Assembly: GCF_000720475.1 (NCBI RefSeq)
Contig: NZ_JOAP01000019.1
Span: 291,418 to 355,417, forward strand
DNA: 64,000 bases
Direction of reading: 5' to 3'
DNA from: Streptomyces aureocirculatus
GTDB taxonomy: Bacteria > Actinomycetota > Actinomycetes > Streptomycetales > Streptomycetaceae
Part shown: one piece after another, positions 9,224 to 16,533 of the stretch
Numbering within the stretch: position 1 is the stretch's first letter
Layout: each line of letters starts with the position of its first letter
Translations under genes and position numbers: made by a program
Notes under the pieces: generated by a model
Told to the model about the DNA's origin: nothing
What the model saw: the letters and a program-made list of their open reading frames with translations, nothing else
Databases searched by the model: none

Positions 9224-9237
9224 CGCAGGTCCTTTCT

Positions 9238-9335
9238 GTGAACGTTCACTGCGGCCGCGCGGGTGTACGCCCCGGCCGGGGCGGGCGGCCTGATGGGCGT
9301 ACGACCGGTGTTCACACGGGTACGCCGCCGTTCAC
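9238..9335. promoter_or_regulatory. GTTCAC-type operator cluster between divergent genes
   Basis: A perfect 12-base palindrome GTGAACGTTCAC at 9238-9249 lies 15 bases upstream of the minus-strand GTG. Two further GTTCAC half-sites occur on the same strand at 9310-9315 and 9330-9335, 20 bases apart, on the side of the secreted protease gene. The set looks like binding sites for one regulator, possibly the adjacent HTH protein. Confidence 0.4.
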
Positions 9336-9453
9336 GCTGCAAGTCATTCCGCATTGAAGCGTGTTGACCTGCACCGGACAACACTTGATGCTCAATCGCA
9401 GCGTCCGGACGCGCTCCTCCACCTCTCACCCCACTTTGCTCGGGAGGAACGCG

Positions 9454-10119
9454 ATGCACCACAGAAACAGCGGATTCAGCCGTCGCAGACGGATTTCCGC
9501 GCTCACCGCCGCCGCGGCGGCCTTCCTCGCCGTACCGGCGGCCACCGCCGCTGCCGCGCCCCACGGGACGCCGTCTCCCCACAGCGTGTCGTCGACCGAC
9601 GCTCCGGCCGCCTCGGGAGCGGCCGGCACGTCGGCTCTCGCGGCCAAGCGTCTGAACATCACCATGCAGGCACAGCAGAAGACCAACTGGTGCTGGGCCG
9701 CGGCGGGCAACACCATCGCCACGTACCTGGGGAAGAACTACAGCCAGAACCAGTTCTGCAACGCCGCCTTCGGCCGCAACCAGAACACCGAGTGCCCCAA
9801 CAACCAGGCCACCCTGGGCAATGTGCAGAACGCCCTGGCCTGGGCGGGCATCAACCGGGGCTCGTACGTCACGGGCTGGCTGCGCTACCCCACCGTGCAG
9901 GCGGAGATCGACGCCAACCGCCCGATCGAGACCCGCATCCTGTGGTCCAACGGCGGCGGCCACATGCACACCATCTACGGCTACGACACCGCCGACAACT
10001 GGGTGTACTGGGGCGACCCCTGGCCCTCCAGCGACCGCTACAACTGGGCCTCCCACGACTGGTACGTGAACAACAACACCTTCTCCTGGACCCACTCGCT
10101 GTACCGGATAGGGGCGTGA
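9454..10119 (+). CDS. Secreted papain-like cysteine protease
   Basis: 221 residues. The N-terminal ~35 residues form an export signal with an Arg cluster (SRRRRISALTAA) and a hydrophobic core, so Tat export is possible. The mature part matches the papain-like (AvrRpt2/C70-like) fold. The nucleophile is Cys80 in TNWCWAAAGNT; the general base is His170 in GGGHMHTIYGY; and an acid is at Asp188 in YWGDPWP. Extra cysteines at about 102 and 114 could form a disulfide. The ATG at 9454 follows GGGAGG at about 8 bases. The next gene starts 5 bases after its stop and encodes a membrane-anchored partner, so the two are probably made together. The natural substrate is unknown. Confidence 0.88.
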   Translation: MHHRNSGFSRRRRISALTAAAAAFLAVPAATAAAAPHGTPSPHSVSSTDAPAASGAAGTSALAAKRLNITMQAQQKTNWCWAAAGNTIATYLGKNYSQNQFCNAAFGRNQNTECPNNQATLGNVQNALAWAGINRGSYVTGWLRYPTVQAEIDANRPIETRILWSNGGGHMHTIYGYDTADNWVYWGDPWPSSDRYNWASHDWYVNNNTFSWTHSLYRIGA

Positions 10120-10124
10120 GCGCG

Positions 10125-11015
10125 ATGACCCGTCACGAAACCCGCACCGGTCAGATCCTGAAGGCCACACTCACGGGGACGGCCGCCGCGCTGCTCCTGG
10201 GCCTCGCGGCACCGCACGCCACGGCCGACCCGGGCCCGGCCGCCCGTCCCGCGCCGCCCGCCCCGCCCGCGCCCAGCGCGCCCTCGGAGGCCGCCCGCGA
10301 CGCCGCCCACGAAGCAGCCGAGGCCCCGAAGACCCTGGACACGCTCTCCCGCTTCTTCGCCCGCGAGGGAGCCGTCACCAAGGCGGCGGCCGACCCGCGC
10401 GTGCCGGGCGACAAGGCCGTACCCGTCTACTACTTGTCGCCGGACTTCGTCGCGGGCAAGGAGAGGGCGCCCATCGCCCGGATGGAGTTCCTCGCCAGCA
10501 GGGCGGTGTCGGCCGACGGCCAGGAGGCCTCCCTCTGGTCCGTCCGGCAGGGCGGCTCCTGGCAGATCGTGAACATCGCCACCGGGGACGACGAGACCCA
10601 CTACGCGCGCGTGGGCGCCGACAAGCTCCCCGGAGGCACCGTCTTCCACGAGCCGCAGATCAACGCCTGGTACGTCACCAACGGTGCCCGCGTCCTGCCG
10701 CTCGACAAGGACGCCCGGCGGGCGGTCGGTGCCGGGGGCACGACCACCGCCGCCTATCAGCAGCGGGTGCACAAGGAGTACGGCGACAAGCTGCCCGGGT
10801 CGGCGTACGCGAAGTCCGGCAAGGCCGGGGGCTTCGCCGAGGGCGCGCAGGGTCCGGCCGGAGGCGCTTCGGCACCGGTCGAGAGCGCGGCGTCCCCTGC
10901 CGGGGCGGGCGGGGCGGTGACCGTCGCCTCCTCCGTGGCCGGAGTGGGGGCGCTGGTCGCGCTCGGTCTGTCCGGGGTCGCTGTGGTTCGGCGGCGGGGG
11001 CGTCGTCTGGGCTGA
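10125..11015 (+). CDS. Secreted, C-terminally membrane-anchored protein of unknown function
   Basis: 296 residues. A signal peptide (ILKATLTGTAAALLLGLAAPHATA) is followed by a Pro/Ala-rich linker (about residues 35-60), then a globular domain of about 150 residues (FAREGAVTKAAADPRVPGDKAVPVYYLSPDFV ... VFHEPQINAWYVTNGARVLPLD). One C-terminal membrane segment (about 265-288) is followed by RRRGRRLG. The topology is an extracellular domain tethered to the membrane. It starts 5 bases after the papain-like protease gene, or overlaps it by GTGA if the GTG at 10116 is used, so translational coupling is likely. I do not recognise the domain. It could be a protease inhibitor, substrate or chaperone; that is inference from pairing only. 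A terminator hairpin follows. Confidence 0.8.
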   Translation: MTRHETRTGQILKATLTGTAAALLLGLAAPHATADPGPAARPAPPAPPAPSAPSEAARDAAHEAAEAPKTLDTLSRFFAREGAVTKAAADPRVPGDKAVPVYYLSPDFVAGKERAPIARMEFLASRAVSADGQEASLWSVRQGGSWQIVNIATGDDETHYARVGADKLPGGTVFHEPQINAWYVTNGARVLPLDKDARRAVGAGGTTTAAYQQRVHKEYGDKLPGSAYAKSGKAGGFAEGAQGPAGGASAPVESAASPAGAGGAVTVASSVAGVGALVALGLSGVAVVRRRGRRLG

Positions 11016-11019
11016 GGTG

Positions 11020-11040
11020 GTCACGGCCTCCGGCCGTGAC
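11020..11040 (+). terminator. Hairpin terminator after the protease/partner pair
   Basis: Perfect 9-base stem GTCACGGCC / GGCCGTGAC with a 3-base loop, 5 bases after the stop codon. No U-tract is seen, as is common in streptomycetes. Confidence 0.6.
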
Positions 11041-11153
11041 GTTCCCCACCCGCCCGCCCCTCCAAGGGCGGGCGGGTCACCCCGAGCCGGAGGCGGTCCC
11101 GGGCCCCAGGCCGGAGGCCGACCGGAACCCGGGCGTTCGGCTGCCGCGACTGA

Positions 11154-11176
11154 CTGTCACTGCTCGCCAGTAGGCT
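11154..11176 (+). promoter_or_regulatory. RecA-NDp / PafBC-type promoter of uvrC, leaderless
   Basis: CTGTCACTG at 11154-11162, 8 bases, TAGGCT at 11171-11176. It matches the RecA-NDp consensus at seven of nine upstream positions, with the exact N8 spacing and a full TAnnnT. The A of the uvrC ATG is 8 bases after the box, so the transcript is probably leaderless; no Shine-Dalgarno is present. Confidence 0.55.
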
Positions 11177-11183
11177 GTCCGAC

Positions 11184-13334
11184 ATGGCCGACCCTTCCAG
11201 CTACCGCCCCAAGCCGGGACAGATCCCCGACTCGCCGGGGGTCTACAAGTTCCGTGACGAGCACGGCCGGGTGATCTACGTCGGGAAGGCCAAGAGCCTG
11301 CGCCAGCGTCTCGCGAGCTACTTCCAGGACCTGGCGAACCTGCACCCGCGTACGGCCACGATGGTCACCACCGCGGCGTCGGTGGAGTGGACCGTCGTCG
11401 CCACGGAGACCGCGGCGCTCCAGCTCGAGTACACCTGGATCAAGGAGTACGACCCGCGGTTCAACGTGAAGTACCGCGACGACAAGAGCTATCCGTACCT
11501 CGCGGTGACGATGAACGAGGAATTCCCGCGCGTGCAGGTGATGCGCGGTCAGAAAAAGAAGGGCGTGCGCTACTTCGGCCCGTACGGCCACGCCTGGGCG
11601 ATCCGTGACACGGTGGACCTCCTCCTTCGCGTCTTCCCCGTCCGCACGTGCTCCGCCGGCGTCTTCAAGAACGCCGCCCGCACCGGCCGCCCCTGCCTCC
11701 TCGGCTACATCGGCAAGTGCTCCGCGCCCTGCGTCGAGCGCGTCTCCCCCGAGGAGCACCGCGAACTGGCCGAGGACTTCTGCGAGTTCATGACCGGCCG
11801 CACGGGCACCTACATCCGGCGCCTGGAACGCCGGATGACGGAAGCCGCCGAGGACATGGAGTACGAGCGCGCGGCCCGGCTCCGCGACGACATAGAGGCC
11901 CTCAAGAAGGCCATGGAGAAGAGTGCCGTCGTCCTCGCCGACGCCACCGACGCCGATCTGATCGCGGTCGCGGAGGACGAGCTCGAGGCCGCCGTCCAGA
12001 TCTTCCATGTGCGCGGCGGGCGCGTGCGCGGCCAGCGCGGCTGGGTCACGGACAAGGTCGAGGCCGTCTCCACGGCCGACCTGGTCGAGCACGCCCTGCA
12101 GCAGCTCTACGGAGAGGAGACGGGCGACGCCGTCCCCAAGGAGGTCCTCGTCCCCGCGCTGCCCGACCCCGTGGAGCCCGTCCAGGACTGGCTCACCCAG
12201 CGCCGCGGGTCGAACGTGTCGCTGCGCATCCCGCAGCGCGGCGACAAGAAGGCCCTCATGGAGACCGTCGCGCGCAACGCCCAGCAGTCCCTCGTCCTGC
12301 ACAAGACCAAACGCGCCTCCGACCTGACCACCCGCTCCCGCGCCCTGGAGGAGATCGCGGCCGCCCTTGACCTCGACAGCGCCCCCCTGCGCGTCGAGTG
12401 CTACGACATCTCGCACCTCCAGGGCGACGACGTCGTGGCCTCCATGGTCGTCTTCGAGGACGGCCTCGCCCGCAAGAGCGAGTACCGTCGCTTCCAGATC
12501 AAGGGCTTCGCGGGACAGGACGACGTCCGGTCCATGCACGAGGTGATCACTCGCCGCTTCCGGCGCTATCTGGTCGAGAAGGAGAAGACCGGCGAGTGGT
12601 CCTCGGAGGAGGTGCAGGAGAGCCTCACCGAGGAGGACGGGCGGCCCAAGAAGTTCGCGTATCCGCCGCAGCTCGTCGTCGTGGACGGCGGGCAGCCGCA
12701 GGTCGCCGCCGCCCAGCGCGCCCTGGACGAGCTCGGCATCGACGACATCGCCGTCTGCGGCCTCGCCAAGCGCCTCGAAGAGGTCTGGGTGCCCGGCGAG
12801 GACGACCCGGTGATTCTGCCGCGCACCAGTGAGGGCCTCTATCTGTTGCAGCGGGTGCGGGACGAGGCGCACCGCTTCGCGATCGCCTACCAGCGGATGA
12901 AGCGGACCAAGCGCTTCCGGTCGAGCCCGCTGGACGACGTGCCCGGTCTGGGCGACGCCCGTAAGCAGACACTGATCAAACACTTCGGTTCGGTGAAGAA
13001 ACTCCGGTCGGCCACCATCGACCAGATCTGCGAGGTGCCCGGCATAGGCCGCAAGACGGCGGAGGCCGTCCTGGTGGCCTTCGCCCAGGCGGCACCGGTG
13101 GCACCCGCCGTGAACACCGCCACCGGAGAGATCATGGAAGACGAGCAGGACGCGCCGCCCGCCCCCGCGGGTGACTCCGGCCACAGGGAGGAGCCCGCGG
13201 GGGCGCCAGATCCGCAGGAGCTCGCGGCCCCCACACGCGCGGGTGACGCATACGACGGCGAGCCGCCCGCGGGTGCGGGAGACTCACACGACGGGGAGGG
13301 GACCGGTCAGGACCGGGCCCCGAGCAACGGCTAG
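11184..13334 (+). CDS. uvrC: UvrABC excinuclease subunit C (UvrC)
   Basis: Makes both incisions in nucleotide excision repair. The GIY-YIG nuclease domain (3' cut) is at residues ~15-95 ([18 protein letters not shown] ... [12 protein letters not shown]). A Cys-rich segment follows (CSAGVF ... [16 protein letters not shown]). The UvrB-binding UVR motif is near 225 ([17 protein letters not shown]). The RNase H-like endonuclease domain (5' cut) is about 395-560 ([20 protein letters not shown] ... [10 protein letters not shown]). Tandem helix-hairpin-helix DNA-binding motifs are near 590-640 ([35 protein letters not shown]). A disordered tail of ~75 residues with AGDxxDGE repeats extends beyond the normal length. 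It lies directly upstream of rapZ but is separated from it by a perfect palindrome. Confidence 0.97.
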   Translation: MADPSSYRPKPGQIPDSPGVYKFRDEHGRVIYVGKAKSLRQRLASYFQDLANLHPRTATMVTTAASVEWTVVATETAALQLEYTWIKEYDPRFNVKYRDDKSYPYLAVTMNEEFPRVQVMRGQKKKGVRYFGPYGHAWAIRDTVDLLLRVFPVRTCSAGVFKNAARTGRPCLLGYIGKCSAPCVERVSPEEHRELAEDFCEFMTGRTGTYIRRLERRMTEAAEDMEYERAARLRDDIEALKKAMEKSAVVLADATDADLIAVAEDELEAAVQIFHVRGGRVRGQRGWVTDKVEAVSTADLVEHALQQLYGEETGDAVPKEVLVPALPDPVEPVQDWLTQRRGSNVSLRIPQRGDKKALMETVARNAQQSLVLHKTKRASDLTTRSRALEEIAAALDLDSAPLRVECYDISHLQGDDVVASMVVFEDGLARKSEYRRFQIKGFAGQDDVRSMHEVITRRFRRYLVEKEKTGEWSSEEVQESLTEEDGRPKKFAYPPQLVVVDGGQPQVAAAQRALDELGIDDIAVCGLAKRLEEVWVPGEDDPVILPRTSEGLYLLQRVRDEAHRFAIAYQRMKRTKRFRSSPLDDVPGLGDARKQTLIKHFGSVKKLRSATIDQICEVPGIGRKTAEAVLVAFAQAAPVAPAVNTATGEIMEDEQDAPPAPAGDSGHREEPAGAPDPQELAAPTRAGDAYDGEPPAGAGDSHDGEGTGQDRAPSNG

Positions 13335-13356
13335 GGCGCCCACGCGCGTGGGCGCC
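13335..13356. terminator. Perfect 22-bp palindrome between uvrC and rapZ
   Basis: GGCGCCCACGC is followed immediately by its exact reverse complement, starting at the base after the uvrC stop codon and ending 26 bases before the rapZ ATG. It could fold as a terminator or attenuator, or bind a dimeric protein. No T-run follows. Confidence 0.45.
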
Positions 13357-13382
13357 GCACACAGACGACGGGGGATGGAGAC

Positions 13383-14318
13383 ATGAGCGAGCACGACGAA
13401 GACGGAGCGCAAGTGAGTACGGGCACGACCATCGAACCGGGCGAGGCGGCGGAAGCGGCCATCCCCGAACTGGTGATCATCTCCGGGATGTCCGGTGCGG
13501 GCCGCTCCACGGCGGCCAAGTGCCTGGAGGACCTCGGCTGGTTCGTCGTGGACAACCTGCCGCCCGCGCTGATCCCCACCATGGTGGAGCTCGGCGCCCG
13601 GTCCCAGGGCAATGTCGCGCGCATCGCGGTCGTCGTCGACGTCCGCGGGCGCCGCTTCTTCGACAACCTGCGCCAGTCCCTCGCGGACCTGGAGTCCAAG
13701 CACGTCACCCGGCGCATCGTGTTCCTGGAGTCCTCGGACGACGCCCTGGTGCGCCGCTTCGAGTCGGTGCGCCGCCCGCACCCGCTGCAGGGCGACGGCC
13801 GCATCGTCGACGGCATCGCGGCCGAGCGCGAACTCCTGCGCGAGCTGCGCGGCGACGCCGACCTGGTCATCGACACCTCCAGCCTGAACGTGCACGAGCT
13901 GCGCGCCAAGATGGACGCCCAGTTCGCCGGCGACGAGGAGCCGGAGCTGCGGGCCACGGTCATGTCCTTCGGCTTCAAGTACGGCCTGCCGGTCGACGCG
14001 GACCTGGTCGTGGACATGCGCTTCCTGCCCAACCCGCACTGGGTGCCCGAGCTGCGCCCGTACACCGGACTCAACGAGGAGGTGTCGGCGTACGTCTTCA
14101 ACCAGCCCGGCGCCAAGGAGTTCCTCGACCGCTACACCGAACTGCTCCAGTTGATCGCCGCGGGCTACCGCCGCGAGGGCAAGCGGTACGTGACCATCGC
14201 CGTGGGTTGTACGGGCGGCAAGCACCGCTCCGTCGCCACGTCCGAGAAGCTGGCCGCCCGGCTGACCGCCGCCGGGGTCGAGACCGTCCTCGTCCACCGG
14301 GACATGGGGCGCGAATGA
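13383..14318 (+). CDS. rapZ: RNase adapter protein RapZ / nucleotide-binding YvcJ family
   Basis: 311 residues. The N-terminal P-loop domain has ISGMSGAGRSTAAK near residue 35; the usual Walker Lys is Arg here, which I believe is normal for actinobacterial members. A DxxG-like VVDNLPP block follows, and the C-terminal domain has GFKYGLPVDADLVVDMRFLPNPH and CTGGKHRSV. In E. coli RapZ binds GlcN6P and directs RNase E to the GlmZ sRNA; in Gram-positives the YvcJ role is less clear and linked to envelope metabolism. It is first in the rapZ-yvcK-whiA cluster, overlapping yvcK by ATGA. The start at 13383 sits 10 bases after GGGGGATGGAG-type purine sequence. The first ~25 residues are a variable acidic extension. 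Confidence 0.95.
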   Translation: MSEHDEDGAQVSTGTTIEPGEAAEAAIPELVIISGMSGAGRSTAAKCLEDLGWFVVDNLPPALIPTMVELGARSQGNVARIAVVVDVRGRRFFDNLRQSLADLESKHVTRRIVFLESSDDALVRRFESVRRPHPLQGDGRIVDGIAAERELLRELRGDADLVIDTSSLNVHELRAKMDAQFAGDEEPELRATVMSFGFKYGLPVDADLVVDMRFLPNPHWVPELRPYTGLNEEVSAYVFNQPGAKEFLDRYTELLQLIAAGYRREGKRYVTIAVGCTGGKHRSVATSEKLAARLTAAGVETVLVHRDMGRE

Positions 14319-15331
14319 AGCCCAACCGCCGGGTGCTCCGCCTGAACCGCATGGGCCGCAAGCGGGGCGCCCAGCCCAAGGTCGTCGCCCTCGGCGGCGG
14401 CATGGGCCTGTCCGCCTCGCTCGCCGCGCTGCGCCGCATCACCGGCGACCTCACCGCCGTGGTGACGGTCGCCGACGACGGCGGCTCCAGCGGGCGGCTG
14501 CGTGCCGAGCTCGGGGTGCTGCCGCCCGGCGATCTGCGCAAGGCCCTGGCCGCGCTTTGCGGCGATGACGACTGGGGCCAGACCTGGGCACGCGTCATCC
14601 AGCACCGCTTCCAGTCCCGCGGCGACCTGCACGAGCACGCGGTCGGCAATCTGCTGATCGTCGCCCTGTGGGAGCAGCTCGGCGACCACGTCCAGGCACT
14701 CGACCTGGTCGGCAGGCTGCTCGGCGCGCAGGGGCGCGTGCTGCCCATGTCCGCCGTGCCGCTGGAGCTCCAGGCGCTGGTCAGGGGCCATGACCCGGAC
14801 CGGCCCGACGACGTGGACACCGTCCGCGGCCAGGCCACGGTCGCGCTCACGCCGGGCGAGGTGCAGTCCGTGCACGTCGTCCCGCAGGACCCGCCCGCCG
14901 TCCCCGAGGCCGTCGAGGCCGTCCTGGACGCCGACTGGGTGGTTCTCGGCCCCGGATCCTGGTTCTCCTCCGTGATCCCGCACCTGCTCGTGCCCGAACT
15001 GCTCGACGCGCTCACGGAGACCAAGGCCCGCCGGGTGCTCTCCCTGAACCTCGCGCCGCAGCCCGGAGAAACCGAGGGGTTCTCTCCGCAGCGTCATTTG
15101 GAGGTTTTGGCCCGACACGCCCCTAAACTCGCCCTGGACGTGGTGCTGGCCGACGAGGCCGCCGTGCCCGACCGTGGATCCCTCACCGATGCCGCCAAGC
15201 GGTTCGGCGCCACGGTGGAGCTGGCGCCGGTGGCCCGGCAGGACGGCAGCCCCAGGCACGACACAGAGCTGCTGGCCGCCGCGTACGACCGTATTTTTCG
15301 GATGCATGGAAGGATCGGCCCATGGCGATGA
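14315..15331 (+). CDS. yvcK: Gluconeogenesis factor YvcK/CofD-like protein
   Basis: 338 residues, UPF0052/CofD-like fold, binding UDP-sugars in studied members. YvcK is needed for growth on gluconeogenic carbon and for correct cell-wall synthesis in Bacillus, and its mycobacterial counterpart CuvA acts at the pole. Motifs seen: [18 protein letters not shown] near residue 23, [15 protein letters not shown] near 50, [26 protein letters not shown], and [16 protein letters not shown] near 210. The ATG overlaps the rapZ stop (ATGA), and the 3' end overlaps whiA by 10 bases, so the three are co-translated. The Arg-rich first 20 residues are normal for streptomycetes. Confidence 0.95.
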   Translation: MKPNRRVLRLNRMGRKRGAQPKVVALGGGMGLSASLAALRRITGDLTAVVTVADDGGSSGRLRAELGVLPPGDLRKALAALCGDDDWGQTWARVIQHRFQSRGDLHEHAVGNLLIVALWEQLGDHVQALDLVGRLLGAQGRVLPMSAVPLELQALVRGHDPDRPDDVDTVRGQATVALTPGEVQSVHVVPQDPPAVPEAVEAVLDADWVVLGPGSWFSSVIPHLLVPELLDALTETKARRVLSLNLAPQPGETEGFSPQRHLEVLARHAPKLALDVVLADEAAVPDRGSLTDAAKRFGATVELAPVARQDGSPRHDTELLAAAYDRIFRMHGRIGPWR

Positions 15332-16311
15332 CGGCAGCGGTGAAGGACGAGATCTCCCGACTCCCCGTCACCCGGACCTGCTGCAGAAAGGCAGAGGTCT
15401 CGGCGATCCTGCGGTTCGCGGGCGGCCTTCACCTGGTGAGCGGCCGCATCGTGATCGAGGCGGAGCTGGACACGGCGATGGCGGCCCGGCGGCTCAAGCG
15501 GGACATCCTGGAGATCTTCGGGCACGGCTCGGAGCTGATCGTGATGGCCCCGGGCGGCCTGCGCCGCGGCTCGCGCTACGTCGTACGGGTGGTTGCAGGC
15601 GGTGACCAGTTGGCCCGGCAGACCGGTCTGGTGGACGGTCGCGGCCGGCCCATCCGCGGGCTGCCGCCGCAGGTGGTCTCGGGAGCCACCTGCGACGCGG
15701 AAGCCGCCTGGCGCGGCGCGTTCCTCGCGCACGGCTCACTGACCGAGCCCGGCCGTTCCTCCTCCCTGGAGGTCACCTGCCCGGGACCCGAGGCGGCGCT
15801 CGCCCTGGTCGGCGCGGCCCGGCGGCTGCAGATCGCCGCGAAGGCCCGCGAGGTGCGCGGCGTGGACCGGGTCGTCGTCCGTGACGGGGACGCGATCGGT
15901 GCCCTCCTGACGCGGCTCGGCGCCCACGAGTCGGTGCTCGCCTGGGAGGAGCGGCGGATGCGCCGCGAGGTCCGGGCCACCGCCAACCGCCTGGCCAACT
16001 TCGACGACGCGAACCTGCGCCGCTCGGCCCGCGCCGCCGTCGCCGCGGGCGCCCGGGTGCAGCGCGCCCTGGAGATCCTCGCCGACGAGGTGCCCGAGCA
16101 CCTGGCGGCCGCGGGCCGGCTGCGCATGGAGCACAAGCAGGCCTCCCTCGAGGAGCTCGGCGCGCTCGCCGACCCGCCGCTGACCAAGGACGCCGTGGCC
16201 GGACGCATCCGGCGCCTGCTCGCCATGGCCGACAAGCGGGCGCAGGACCTGGGCATTCCGGGTACGGAGTCCAATCTGAGCGACGAGCTCGCCGACAACA
16301 TGGTGGTCTGA
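15322..16311 (+). CDS. whiA: Sporulation regulator WhiA
   Basis: 329 residues. WhiA is the DNA-binding developmental regulator that works with WhiB to start sporulation septation in Streptomyces aerial hyphae. The N-terminal degenerate LAGLIDADG-homing-endonuclease-like domain covers about residues 1-200 ([32 protein letters not shown]). The C-terminal helix-turn-helix is about 240-320 ([41 protein letters not shown]). No catalytic LAGLIDADG acid pair is obvious, in line with the family. It is the last gene of the rapZ-yvcK-whiA cluster, starting inside yvcK, and is followed by a strong terminator. An internal developmental promoter is known for whiA in S. coelicolor; I could not identify one with confidence here. 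Confidence 0.97.
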   Translation: MAMTAAVKDEISRLPVTRTCCRKAEVSAILRFAGGLHLVSGRIVIEAELDTAMAARRLKRDILEIFGHGSELIVMAPGGLRRGSRYVVRVVAGGDQLARQTGLVDGRGRPIRGLPPQVVSGATCDAEAAWRGAFLAHGSLTEPGRSSSLEVTCPGPEAALALVGAARRLQIAAKAREVRGVDRVVVRDGDAIGALLTRLGAHESVLAWEERRMRREVRATANRLANFDDANLRRSARAAVAAGARVQRALEILADEVPEHLAAAGRLRMEHKQASLEELGALADPPLTKDAVAGRIRRLLAMADKRAQDLGIPGTESNLSDELADNMVV

Positions 16312-16330
16312 CGCCACCACGGACCCAGTC

Positions 16331-16367
16331 AGCCGCCGGTGCCCACGGGCCCCGGCGGCTTCTTCGT
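16331..16367 (+). terminator. Rho-independent terminator of rapZ-yvcK-whiA
   Basis: AGCCGCCGG (16331-16339) pairs perfectly with CCGGCGGCT (16352-16360). The enclosed sequence can form an inner GCCC/GGGC stem, and TTCTTCGTT follows. It lies 20 bases after the whiA stop. Confidence 0.85.
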
Positions 16368-16460
16368 TGCCGTCGGCGCTCGCCGCGCCCCGCCCCGGCC
16401 GTGCTGCCGCCCCGCCCGTGCTGCCGCCCCGCCCGTGCGGGGAACCGCCCACCCGACGTA

Positions 16461-16489
16461 TTGACATGATCATGAAGGGTGACAAGCCT
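16461..16489 (+). promoter_or_regulatory. Possible promoter of the M14 carboxypeptidase gene
   Basis: A consensus -35 TTGACA (16461-16466) is followed after 17 bases by the weak -10 AAGCCT. The 10-base palindrome CATGATCATG (16465-16474) overlaps the -35 box and could be an operator. The gene starts at 16534. Confidence 0.35.
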
Positions 16490-16533
16490 GGCGTTCGCGC
16501 ACAACCGTGCCGGACAACTGCAAGGGGGGGCTC

